Position numbers and translations under genes: made by a program. A stretch of 64,000 nt of DNA, taken from assembly GCA_011634665.1 (NCBI GenBank), contig WAEK01000007.1, forward strand, positions 2,638,501 through 2,702,500, read 5' to 3'. Shown one piece after another: positions 54,531 through 64,000 of the stretch. A model generated the notes under the pieces. That model had not been told where the DNA came from, searched no databases, and saw only the letters and a program-made list of their open reading frames with translations. How positions within the stretch are numbered: position 1 is the first letter of the stretch; every line of letters starts with the position of its first letter. The stretch comes from Mortierella sp. BCC40632. Lineage: Eukaryota; Mortierellomycota; Mortierellomycetes; Mortierellales; Mortierellaceae.

Positions 54531-56029
54531 ATGCCAGCAAAGTTCAAGGTCACGATTGTCGGAGGGGGAATAGGTGGCCTTGCCCTGGCCATCATGTTTG
54601 AGGCTGCAGGCTTTGACTACACTATCCTTGAGCGATCTTCTACGCTAAAGACTACCGGAAGCATGATTGCCCTCAACGCAAGCTCTCTCCGCCTAATGGA
54701 ACAGCTAGGACTCTGGGAAGATATCAAACGCATCTCGAAACCTATCGAGGGGTTCAACCTCCAAAACGAGGACCTTACTCCTATCGGCTTTATCGACTTT
54801 ACTTTTGGTGAGAGACACTACGGCTACTATGGATGTGTGATGGCTCGGTCCGCTCTCTTTGAGTTGCTCAAGTCCCGCGTCCCGACATCAAAAGTCCTGT
54901 TGAATAAGAAGGTAGTCTCAGTGGAAGAAACAGACCAAGGCGTATTATGTCAGTGCGTGGACAAGACCTCCTTCTGGAGCGACATCCTTGTTGGTGCTGA
55001 TGGAGCCTACAGCACTATCCGCAACTGGTTGTACAGAAGATTTGAGCAGCTCGACCGGCTGCCAGCTCCAGATATGGAGCCACTCAGACTCTCGCATCTC
55101 TGTGTGATGGGAGTCTCTTCCACTCTTGACCCGTCCAAGTTCCCAATGCTTAGAAACGAGTTTTCGAGGTTCGAACTGATGTTATTCAAGAAGAGCCAAT
55201 ACTCAATCTGGCTTACGCCCATTGCAGGCGATAAGATTTCATGGTGTTATGGTGGTGAGATGGATGAAAAGACAAGTAATACCCTTGAGCAAGGAGCCGA
55301 TGGACATTGGGGACGTTGCACAGCCAAGACTCGATCGATACTTGATGCTGTCCGAGACGTCAAAACCTCTTTCGGATGCACTGTTGGCGATATTATTGCA
55401 ACAACACCAGAAGAACTTGTCTCTTCTGTCATGCTTGAGGAGAAGTACTTCTCAACATGGCACAGCAAACGAATTGTCCTGCTTGGCGATGGTGAGTATA
55501 AAGAACGATTCTCTAGGGATGTAACGTTGCTGTTCACTTTCGACAAAGACTGATTTAACCATCTCTCACCACGTTATAAAAGCATGCCACAAGGTACTAC
55601 CATTTGCCGGTCAAGGCGCCGTTCATGCGATGCTCGATGGACTTTGCCTTACCAATCTGCTCTATGATATGACCTCGACATCGGCCGAGGACTTCGAAAG
55701 CGTCTTTCAAGAGTACCATAGGCTGCGCTCCGATTCTGCAAGAAAGGCGATCCTCGGATCAAGACTATTTGGCTACTTTGTTGACTCAAAGGTAATTTAG
55801 TCGCCCATCCTCGTGAACCATGCTAATTTCGATTTATCATTCTCACTTTTGGTACCTCCTTTCCTTTACCCAGGGCTTTCTGGCAAGATGGATCCGCAAG
55901 ATTGCACTGAGTATCCTTCCTCAAATAATTACGACAACGTTAGCTGATAGGGTGATGCGCGACCGTCCTCAGCTTCAATTCCTTCCACAGGTTGAGGACC
56001 GCGGAAGTGCCAAAGCTTGGTACTCATAG
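54531..56029 (+). CDS. FAD-dependent monooxygenase (PHBH/salicylate-hydroxylase fold)
   Basis: Three exons (54531-55491, 55583-55791, 55874-56029) give 441 residues. The N-terminal Rossmann motif VTIVGGGIGGLALAIMFEAA binds the ADP part of FAD, followed by the acidic ILERSS. The mid motif is DILVGADGAYSTIR (DG motif, FAD/NADPH). The GD motif RIVLLGDACHKVLPFAGQGA contacts the FAD ribityl chain. The enzyme class hydroxylates or epoxidises aromatic or terpenoid substrates with NAD(P)H and O2. YGYYGCVMARSALFELL is the usual Arg-containing segment. The C-terminal basic/hydrophobic part (390-420) could touch membrane. Substrate unknown; no other biosynthetic gene adjoins it. Confidence 0.92.
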
Positions 56030-56434
56030 GATACCAGCCTCTTCGCTGTTTTCCTTTCCTTTTTTTTTTATCCTCTATTATTTTATATTGGGTTGTTTTA
56101 AAGCGGGATGTCTTCAGCCTGGTAAGGAAGCAGCACTATAGCCCCAATTGAGGCACTGAGTGCTGGCTCCAGCTGGGCCGAGTTGTCAGGAGACCTACTC
56201 TTGGAGGCGCTGTAGACCACTTCTCAGTTTTTAGTCGCGAGAGTAGGACAATAAATGGCCACCTTGGTACAATAAGGAGCAAACCAATCGCCCGTCCATC
56301 TCCAGCATTTATAGGTGCTCATTTTAGCAGTCCGCCAGACTGAGACAAACATGTCAAGTGCATTCTTGTAGAATATCAGCCTTTTATAAAAACATTTTGT
56401 GACCATTTTCTTCATTCTCCATGTATTCCCAAAG
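56030..56434. other. convergent spacer
   Basis: Between the monooxygenase stop and the stop of the minus-strand secreted-protein gene. A short minus open frame at 56224-56520 overlaps the next gene in another frame and is not credible. No gene seen. Confidence 0.55.
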
Positions 56435-57307
56435 TCACTCTTCATCGTAGCCACTGTCAGTATCGAGGTCCCGGAGCCAGCTATCAATATCGTCGCCTGT
56501 GTCTGTCGCGCTACTGTCACCTATTCCATCATACTCTTCTTCCTCCTCGCCTTCCTCCTCACGATTTCTGGAGGGCCTAGGAAGAAAAGCCGCAGCCCTC
56601 CAAGAGCTCCTACCATCAGAGTTTGGGGCAAGGTCTTCATTTGGTGGAAGTGTTGGTGCACATGGCATCGTCTCCGTCACTGTTGACCAAGATGTAACCG
56701 TCGAAGTCTTGAACGCAGTCTTTGTTTTGGTCTTTGTCGCGGCAGGAAGGGTAACGGTTTCTGTTACTGTCGTTTGCTCATATGCAATCTGGTGGACATT
56801 TCCAGCCTCCCCTTCTCCAGACCCGTTCCCCCCAGCTGAAGCAATATCAACGATGCCCTCAAGCGCATAGTCGACCTCGGCAGTCAGATCAACACCATTT
56901 TTGCAGACGCAGAGCACTCGGATGATATTGGTGTCTGGCTCTGTGGTGCAACGATTGACTTCCCCAGCAGGCTGACGGTCTGCTCCCTGTTGTACCCCTT
57001 GATCTTGAGGGTATTCGCGCTGGAGGCACCTCAGATGGCAAAGGTATGCGAATGAGTTGCAGAAAGGTGAAACCGCCCAAGCCGCAGACCCTGGATCTGT
57101 GAATTCTTCTGAATCAAAGAACGTGTACGCTGGCGAGAGAACTATGTTCTGTTCTTTGGTCTGAACACCTGGTGTGGAGTCGACCGATTGTGCGACCACT
57201 CCCACTCGTCCTTGATAGATGGCCAAGATTGATAAATATGCGATAGCGGTGGTCAGACAAGCACGCTTGCCTGCCTGTCGTCTATTGAGGTGTTCCTGAG
57301 ACTTCAT
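56435..57307 (-). CDS. predicted secreted Cys-containing protein with acidic tail, unknown function
   Basis: Single exon, 290 residues from ATG 57307; an in-frame GTG upstream is ignored. Not recognised. A basic stretch then a hydrophobic segment (about 17-33) form a signal peptide or anchor ending before AQSVD. About 60-150 form a small domain with paired cysteines (CNSFAYLCHLRC, then NRCTTEP...VLCVCKNGVDLT), likely disulfide-bonded outside the cell. A Thr-rich beta-like stretch follows (TTVTETVTLPAATKTKTKTA), as in fungal wall or surface proteins. The tail from about 250 is highly acidic. No GPI-type hydrophobic end is seen. Expressed status is inferred from the well-formed secretion signal and Cys pattern. 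Confidence 0.7.
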   Translation of the reverse strand: MKSQEHLNRRQAGKRACLTTAIAYLSILAIYQGRVGVVAQSVDSTPGVQTKEQNIVLSPAYTFFDSEEFTDPGSAAWAVSPFCNSFAYLCHLRCLQREYPQDQGVQQGADRQPAGEVNRCTTEPDTNIIRVLCVCKNGVDLTAEVDYALEGIVDIASAGGNGSGEGEAGNVHQIAYEQTTVTETVTLPAATKTKTKTAFKTSTVTSWSTVTETMPCAPTLPPNEDLAPNSDGRSSWRAAAFLPRPSRNREEEGEEEEEYDGIGDSSATDTGDDIDSWLRDLDTDSGYDEE

Positions 57308-58048
57308 GATGGGTGTACGAGCGAACGAGCGAACGAGCGAGGCAAAAGGTAAGATGCAGAAAAGACACCAAGGTGTTGCCACAGATACACTATCTGAAAG
57401 AATTTAATTCTGGTTTGCCCCACCATCTGTGCTGGTGGGATATCGAACTGCCTACTACATACCTAAGAAGGAATAGGAGTGTTCAGTATATGAGAGTCTT
57501 CCTATTCCTGTTAAATTATGCCCTTCGTCCTACCTCAAAGTGATCTAGAGGAGTTCTTGAGGTGGGCGCTACAGTAGCTCTGTTCGGACCTTGTCGCCAA
57601 CAATCACTAACAAAGCGGGGATAAAGGATCCATGACCAAAGGATGACCGAAGAGGAGATTATTGTTTGTGTGGTACCCAAACGATTGGGTTCAAAAATGA
57701 ATTGAGCAGAGACAGAGTGTTCTATCGGCGACAAGGTGGTAGCCAAACCTAACAATCTATCCACAAATGGAGGAGTAAAAAAAAATGTGGCTGCAGGCGC
57801 CACCAAATGTAAAAAATAGCAATCAAGGAGGCCACCCATGCATTGAGCTCTGCTCTTCTACCACCAGCCGAAAAAGAAGCATGGAGTTCGTAACAAGTAG
57901 GTTGTAGTCAAGACTAGGCCCCACAATGCAGGAACTACACAAAATCTTTTCCAAATTCTGGAGGGATTGCTGCACTAAGGATGCATTTCTATTCAGATGA
58001 AATGGAATTTTGAAGGACAACATTTTTTAGGAATCTTTCGATTGACAC
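57308..58048. other. divergent intergenic region
   Basis: Upstream of both the secreted-protein gene and the PDRG1-like gene. Minus-strand open stretches at 57516-57839 and 57823-58023 look accidental. No motif recognised. Confidence 0.5.
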
Positions 58049-58756
58049 ATGACATTCAATATACCCAACTCTTTAGCACAACAAAAGCGGGAGCTCATTG
58101 CGGAAGATATATTGACCAACAAAGAGCTTGTAACGCATCTCATTATTGGCCTTGATGTTTGGCTATTTTTCACCCAGCGCTTGCAGCACCATTTGTCCCT
58201 TATTATTTTTTGCTGACTTGGCTGTCACTCCAATTCACAGATAATAGACTATGATAGGAGGAGGAATAGTAACAGAGAGGCGCTTACAAAGCTGAAGAAG
58301 GGAATGGAAGGCGGTAGGTTTACTCTGATGCTTTACAGCTGCTAATTACTTACCTATTGTGTGAACACCAGTGCCCCAAAGTCTTTGTCTAACATATCAA
58401 TTATTCGTACTGTCATAAACAGAGAAGAAGGTTTGGATCAACCTGGGTGATATGTTTATCAAGATGCCGAAAGAAAATGTTGAGGCCATGATCAAGAAAG
58501 GTCAGGGAAATATTTTGGATGCTATACTCCTAAAATGTGGTTGAGAAATGACACGCGTACTTCGCTCATATCTTCTTTTCTTTCTTACCGCCTCACAATA
58601 TCATAATTCCGTACTTGATTAGACCAAGATACATTGGACAAGGAGATCACTGAAATCCGAGAAGTTATGAAAGATAAGGTCATTGAGCTTGAGAAGCTCG
58701 ATGGAGGTGACGGGTCAAAATCAGGAGCTTTCAAGCTGAAAGGAATGACCAAATAA
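58049..58756 (+). CDS. PDRG1 homologue, prefoldin-like subunit
   Basis: Four short exons (58049-58129, 58241-58313, 58423-58500, 58623-58756) give 121 residues, near the 133 of human PDRG1. PDRG1 is a small beta-type prefoldin-like protein, part of the URI/R2TP prefoldin-like complex that assists assembly of RNA polymerases and other machines. Conserved segments: EDILTNKELIIDYDRRRNSN then REAL; VWINLGDMFIKMPKENVEAM; DQDTLDKEITEIREVMKDKV. Two helical coiled-coil arms flank the hairpin with GDMFIKM, the prefoldin pattern. No exon reaches 50 codons, so length-based ORF searches miss the gene. The first donor (GTAACG) is a little unusual, but the joined protein aligns across it. Confidence 0.88.
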
Positions 58757-58938
58757 ACATGCTTGGCTATGGACCGTACCAAACACTACATTACTCACTG
58801 GGACGATTACAAAAGAGACTCGCGGGATTGCTGCCATTTGTTCAGAACAACTGATATTTTTATGGGCTTGTGAACAATCAAAATATGAAATACGCGCATG
58901 ACAAAAAGGATTGCAGTCTGATCATCAAGCGAAATACA
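58757..58938. other. short convergent spacer
   Basis: 182 bp between convergent stop codons; 3' ends only. Confidence 0.6.
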
Positions 58939-61413
58939 TCAAGGAGAGCTGGATGAATCTATGCGAGTAGCTACCTCTTCAATTTTCTCCGCTTTCCTAT
59001 GGAAATACGCCCAAGATGTGACAAAGATTGCACCCAGGACCATAGAGATGCCCGCGGTAATAATCACAGGGGTATATGAAAGGTTTGGTAAGGTTGAGTC
59101 AAGGATGAATCCTGCCAATGGAGACCCTATCCAGATGGCGACGCCACCTGCAGCATACATAAGACCTATCATGGATGCAATCTCTTTTGTCCCGAAGGAT
59201 TCAGCCACAGCGACAGGCACCAATGAAACGTAGGCACCAGCAAACATATTGAAAGTGACTCCCATCAGTAACAGCGTACCGAATGACTTTGCAATATACC
59301 AAAGTACTGTTACTGCGAAAGCTGTCATCCAGACACAGAACATGAGTGTCCGCGTATTTGAGACACGGTCAGCGATCAGGCCGAGCATGATTCTACTGAC
59401 AAACGCTGCGCCATTGGAGATGCCTAAAATCAAAGCACCATTTTCGGGAGTCAACCCAATGAATACCGCGTACGCTATTTGAAGAAGGAGCTTCATAGAG
59501 TTAAAAGGATGAACAGAACCAACCTCGAAGTACAGAATGTGCTTCCGATCCCCACGACCAAACAATACAATTGTATATTCGGTCTGTAACTAGGGACCCT
59601 TAGACTTACTCTGCATATAATACAGTGGGATCAAGTAGCCAATGGAGGCAGCCAGCTCAGCCAGGGTCAATGAAAGGAACTGTGGATCCTTGAAAATGCG
59701 GATAGATTGGAAAAAGGAAGGCTTTTTGGCAGCCACCTCCATTGTACCATAGCTATCGCGCTTTTTCATTGGTTCACTCTTCATAGCACCCTCAACAGTC
59801 GCTTCTGAATTCGAGTTGGAGAGTCTTCCAGGACTGCATGTCTCAAGATCATCAGTATTGTTTCTGGCCGAGCCGACTTGACTTGACTCGATCTCTAAAC
59901 TTGAGTTCAGTCCATTTCTATCACCCAATCTTGAGTTCGCAGTGACTTCAGAGGATGGTACTAGGCTCTTATTCGAGCCACGGTCTTGATGCAGAGACTC
60001 TACTGGTGAGGGACACGAGCCATCATCAAGATCTCTTCGCTCAGGGATCAGGAAACTTGCTCCTCCACTATTTAATTTCATACAAGATGGAAAGGCAGAA
60101 AAGGGCGGCGTCAGGGGCGCGGTCAGACCTGTCAGATCGAGGCGTTGCGCCCAGAGAGGGCCGATCAACCGCAGTTGAGAAGTACTTTTTCAACTTTCCG
60201 CCTTTTTTCCTCCCTCTCTCCCCCTTTTTTTTACCCAACGCTCTCGACAACAACGACGAATCACCCCTTCTTACCACACGACAAAAGTCATCAAGGCCAG
60301 GACCCGTAGTGTCCAAAAGGTATCGATCTTGTCGATCAGGGCTTGGGTCAGGGGCGCAAGACCAAATCCCCCGAGACCTGTACCAGAGACGGCAATACCA
60401 ATCGCTAAGCCTCGATTTACAACAAAGTATTGCGAGGGTGCTGCAATCGCTGGATAGTACGTTAGCGAGGCGCCGATTCCAAAGAGAACACCTTGACTTG
60501 CATACAAGTGCCAGAGCTACATTGTCAACATATTCAGAAAAGAGGAAAGAGAAAAGGGGAGTGAGAGAGTGAAGGAAAAAGAAAGGGCGAGGTTCTTTGA
60601 TTGATATTGGCGCGGGATGCAGCGAAACAAAGGTCTGCGGAGGCCCTAAGCACACACGGAGTAGGATACATTGTCTTGTGGGAGAATGAATGATTGTACC
60701 AAAAAAAGAGAAGATGGGTGCCTTTTTTTTCACAACTTGTGGGGGAAGGGGGGGTGCTTTGTTGCCATAGCATGGTCACACAACCCTCGCCCTTCCAAGA
60801 GATGCTCCTATTCGTTGTACCTCTTCCATCCTCGATCATTTCAAGAGCCCCATGCATCGCCTCTGTTTACCTTAGTGGAGAAAGAAGCCAGGACCAACGA
60901 GACTGTCATGATCACTGTCCCAACAAAGGCCGTCCCCCTAAACCCAAATCGGTCTGCCATAATCCCAGACAGAAATCCTGCAATGTAGGTGATGGCTGAT
61001 CCGGTCGTCCCCACAAAGGCAATAGACGATGGCGTCGAGTCTGGGAAGACCAACTGGTAATGATGTTCGAAAATACCAAAAACAAATTCGGTAGGAGCAA
61101 AGACAAAACAGTGGATCAACATCGACCCCAGGACAGCGAGCCATCCTTGGAGTCCCCCCTCCAAAAAGGGGTTAGAAAAACTCGAGTGGCGACCCTGTCG
61201 AACAATGGCATCACTGCAATCATTATTGATTGTGGATGGCAATGCTGTGATAGAAGAAGAAGAAGGAGAATGGCATGTCTCTATGGCCGTCGAAGTAGTA
61301 GACATGACATTGCAGTCGCTATCAGCAGTCTTGGCTACGATTGTCCTGTTGGTATCTGCCCGCTGAGGCCGTTGCAGAGACGGTGCTGGGTTCTTTTGTG
61401 GAGTAGGAATCAT
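58939..61413 (-). CDS. monocarboxylate-transporter-like MFS protein
   Basis: Four exons (61413-60871, 60516-60275, 60067-59610, 59474-58939) give 592 residues. About 1-80 are polar. GGLQGWLAVLGSMLIHCFVF starts helix 1, the usual (D/G)GGxGW region of MCT-type transporters. SGIMADRFGFRGTAFVGT is the loop 2-3 signature. Helices 4-6 lie in exon 2. A Ser/Asn-rich central loop of about 100 residues follows ASFLIPERR. Helices 7-12 include IMLGLIADRVSNTRTL. The exon 3 acceptor at 60068 (AAATAG after a pyrimidine-rich stretch) is chosen since nearer candidates give stops. It probably carries lactate, pyruvate or another monocarboxylate through the plasma membrane or an organelle. A paralogue lies to its right. 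Confidence 0.88.
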
Positions 61414-63195
61414 GATTTGCTTTCTTTTTCTTTGACGAGGCCTGTATTCAGGCGTATCTCGATCACTTGAGAACTTGGGATGATTGCAAAAAGGACGTGC
61501 CGCTGGGGGGCAGGAGGGAGGGCACCAAGATTGGGAACTCTTTGCTTGGCTCTGAGGAGGACTGAGCTAGGATTGGTCAGAGGGCTTTCTGTAACTTGTT
61601 GGACGACCAGAGCAGACCGGAAGACTGTGGCTAGGTTGATTAGAAGGTCAACCGAGAAGAGTAGAAGAAGAAGAAGGGAGGGAGAAGAGGGAAAAGAGAG
61701 AAAAGAAGAAGGAGGAAGAGAAAAAGAAATGGCACGGCAAAGAGGGTCAGACGAGAGTAAAAAACGACGAGTACAAGGTTTGCGTCCTGCTTTTGATTCA
61801 CTCGACCTCACAAGTTTGTTTGTCTCAATCTTTTACGTTCGGGTTCCTGAAGGCAAAGTGACTGCCAGAGCTCTTTTTTTCAACTTCCGCAGGCATCCCG
61901 CCCATACCCTCCCCTCGTGCCTTCCCTTGGCCTGCCATTTTCTGCTCCGCAGGTCAATACAGGAAGGTGGCCAGCAATGGACACTTGCACGTTTCCTCTT
62001 GGATGAATTATGGACGCTCACAAGCTCAGTATCCCTCTCCTTTTGGATGTACCCGTCCCGTATACTATTTCTAGCGGCGACGGATACGCTAGACATCAAA
62101 AAAGGCGCGTGCATGCCCTTGAACTCTTTCATGTGTCTTATAGAGGCAGTAGACGGATCTAACCAATCGCATTTTGACTTGCTCTGGCACCAGACCCACG
62201 CCCAAAGCGCCTTTTTCAAAGATGAATCAGATCTTTCAAGTCTTGAAAATTCAAAGCAGATAGAAAGAAAGAAAGAAAAAGGAAGAAAAGATATTAGTGA
62301 GGAGCGCTTTCAGGATAGCAAAGTATCAACATAATCCGCGCTCCTAGATCCCCTGTGCGGAAAAAAGACGCGTAAAAAAAAATGCAGGAAACTCAATATG
62401 GTACAGTTGACTCGGAGCCTCTCACTGCAGTGGTTGTCAATGGATGCAGGCTCTCAACTGTCATACGACTCGTCTTGCTAGCATAGGCAATACATACTTT
62501 CTTAACTCTTTTATGGAGGAGGATGCCACCTGTACTACTCCTGCATTCACGTCCAGGTTGCAACTGGACTTTTTTTTTTTTTTTTTTTTTTTTTGTGCAA
62601 TACGACTGTCAACGCTCTCATACTGTGCTCAGAAGTAGGGCTGTTTACAGAAATGTTCTAGCACTACAACGACCTAAAGTCTAGACTACGCCTGCCCGCT
62701 CGTGTCTGGAGTACTGCAAGGAAGCAATGGATTGACTCCACACGCCCCATCTCCTCTTCTCTAGGGCAATGCTACTTGCACACTCGAGCTTTGCGGTATT
62801 CAAACAGTCCCAAACGCAGCGTGGCATACTCAAAACAAAGCTGTGAAATGAAAAGGTCGTGAGCTACCTCGAAAGAGCGTAATCTCGAAGGAGCCGTCCG
62901 GATACTAATGGAAAAATGATTTCTTTGTTGCAAAATGGTATGGAGTAATTAGGTCAAATTGATGCCTGAAGGTAACGGCTACTAGCACCTTATGATGCGG
63001 GATGGATAGTCTAGCAAAAACACATATCGCAGCGCACTTTTAATTGAACTTTTTTATCTTTCAATAGGACAAAATTCTAGACCAATATTTCTCTTACATC
63101 AATGATACTATTGCAATCTGAACCCAAATGCTCTTTTTGACATCAAGACTTTATCAGCAGTCCAGTGTGGTATATTGGACTCTATTCTGAATAGG
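61414..63195. other. region between two MCT-like genes; doubtful long ORF
   Basis: Upstream of the complete MCT gene and downstream of the partial one. A plus-strand frame stays open from ATG 61480 to 62334 (284 codons), but it begins inside the likely MCT leader, passes through a GA-rich purine tract and has no recognisable domain, so it is not called as a gene. T24 at about 62571-62594. Nothing else seen. Confidence 0.5.
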
Positions 63196-64000
63196 CTAGC
63201 TCGTAGAATCTCTTTCATTAAGATCACTATCTGGATTCCTTGCCTTTGTGCGTCGGATTAAATAGGCCCAGGTTGAGGCGAACAAAGCTGAGAGAGCAAA
63301 CATCCCACCCGCATACATGATTGTTGGAAGAAAGTTGACATTCGGCTTGGACTCTCCTAGAGACATGCCGCTGATCCAAGATCCGCTTATTAATGCAACA
63401 CACGAACATCCATAAACAACTCCCAGAACGTTAGAGACCTGGGCAGGACCTATTTAAAAAATCATTCAAAACATTCAAGACATTGGGACCAAAGATAGAG
63501 ATGTACAGTTCCATGAGTGTTTGAGTCATCTAACCAAGTTCATAGGAATACAATGACCGCCTTGTCAACTTATCTTACCGTAGCTTTCTGCAACAATCAC
63601 AATCATGGATGTCGTGGTCCCTGAGAAAGCAATCCCATAGACGATTGCAAAGGTCAAATATACACCAAAGGATTTTGAGAAAGTCCAGAGCAAGAGTGTC
63701 GAAAGTGTAACCGTCCAGATGCTGGTAATGAATACTATGTCAGATGCGATCCAGTCTGCCATTAGCCCAGAAACAATCCTCGAGATAAATGACACTCCAT
63801 TGAACCACCCATTGATTGAGGCACCCATCTGTTTGGAGATACCGATGTGCGTGCTATACACTATAATGAAAATTTGCCAGAGTATCTGGTTAGTATGCCA
63901 TTCAAAGAAAGAAGGGAAGAAAGAAAGAAAGAAAGAAAAAAGAAAAAGAACAACATTTCGAATATACTCAAGAAAAGGAAAACCTACGCTCCATAAAGTA
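63196..64000 (-). CDS. monocarboxylate-transporter-like MFS protein, C-terminal part, runs off the right edge
   Basis: Three exons are visible: 64000-63988 (partial, 4 codons), 63860-63579 and 63449-63196, about 183 residues of the C-terminal half. It is a paralogue of the complete gene to its left: YFMELYSTHIGIS matches YYMQTYAVFIGLT around the same intron, and GWFNGVSFISRIVSGLMADW matches GISNGAAFVSRIMLGLIADR. Helices 8-12 can be followed to AGGMFALSALFASTWAYLIR, then a short polar tail ending DSTS. The helix 10 region carries ESYGPAQVSNVLGV, similar to ESFGTKEIASMIG in the neighbour. The N-terminal half lies beyond the window. Confidence 0.85.

Noticed and set aside
57516..58023. Minus-strand open frames upstream of the PDRG1 gene
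   Set aside because: Overlapping frames without splice continuity or domain; the second starts 26 bp from the PDRG1 ATG on the other strand, and the two frames are mutually inconsistent.
1..64000. Transposon, CRISPR array, prophage or biosynthetic cluster
   Set aside because: No transposase, reverse transcriptase, integrase, terminal repeats, spaced direct repeats or adjacent synthase genes were seen on either strand; the monooxygenase stands alone.

Overview
This window is nuclear DNA of a filamentous fungus. The genes are split by many short GT-AG introns and encode ordinary eukaryotic proteins (calnexin, 26S proteasome Rpn3, succinate dehydrogenase subunit C, a DYRK kinase, a V-ATPase assembly factor, a PDRG1-type prefoldin-like protein). 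The intron style, the very long A/T homopolymers in introns and spacers, and the gene set fit an early-diverging fungus of the Mortierellaceae type. That placement is inference. I saw no rRNA, convincing tRNA, CRISPR array or intact transposon. Exon coordinates below were built by hand from splice consensus, unbroken reading phase and family motifs; each multi-exon model keeps frame to its stop.

Left third (1-16.5 kb): two tandem acetate/ammonium-transporter-family genes (2.7-6.6 kb, +); an ACOT9-type mitochondrial acyl-CoA thioesterase (7.0-9.9 kb, -); then a protein-quality-control cluster with RPN3 (-), a C78-family (ZUP1/ZUFSP-like) deubiquitinase (-) and, divergent from it across 180 bp, calnexin (+).

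Middle (17-45 kb): a small predicted secreted protein, a LITAF-domain protein, a conserved protein with ATP-grasp-like motifs in unusual order (and a GC-AG intron), and a CDK-like kinase 50 bp downstream of it. A gene-poor stretch (27.5-34 kb) follows, holding one unknown tail-anchored protein and decayed coding relics. After it come a cysteine-free aspartic protease, SDHC, an FCP1/NIF-like phosphatase with a DLNGT motif, a GNAT acetyltransferase, another relic-bearing gap and an unusual fusion of a Methyltransf_FA-like domain with a cysteine-dioxygenase cupin.

Right part (46-64 kb): VMA22/CCDC115-like V-ATPase assembly factor and a 1,691-residue class II DYRK (Pom1-like) kinase, both on the minus strand and 94 bp apart; an FAD monooxygenase; a secreted Cys-containing protein; a four-exon PDRG1 homologue whose exons are too short to stand out as long ORFs; and two monocarboxylate-transporter-like MFS genes, the second running off the right edge.

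I found no clearly new multi-gene system. The strongest leads are the cupin fusion, the possibly circularly permuted ATP-grasp protein, the decayed gene family at 32-33 kb and the density of long A/T homopolymers.
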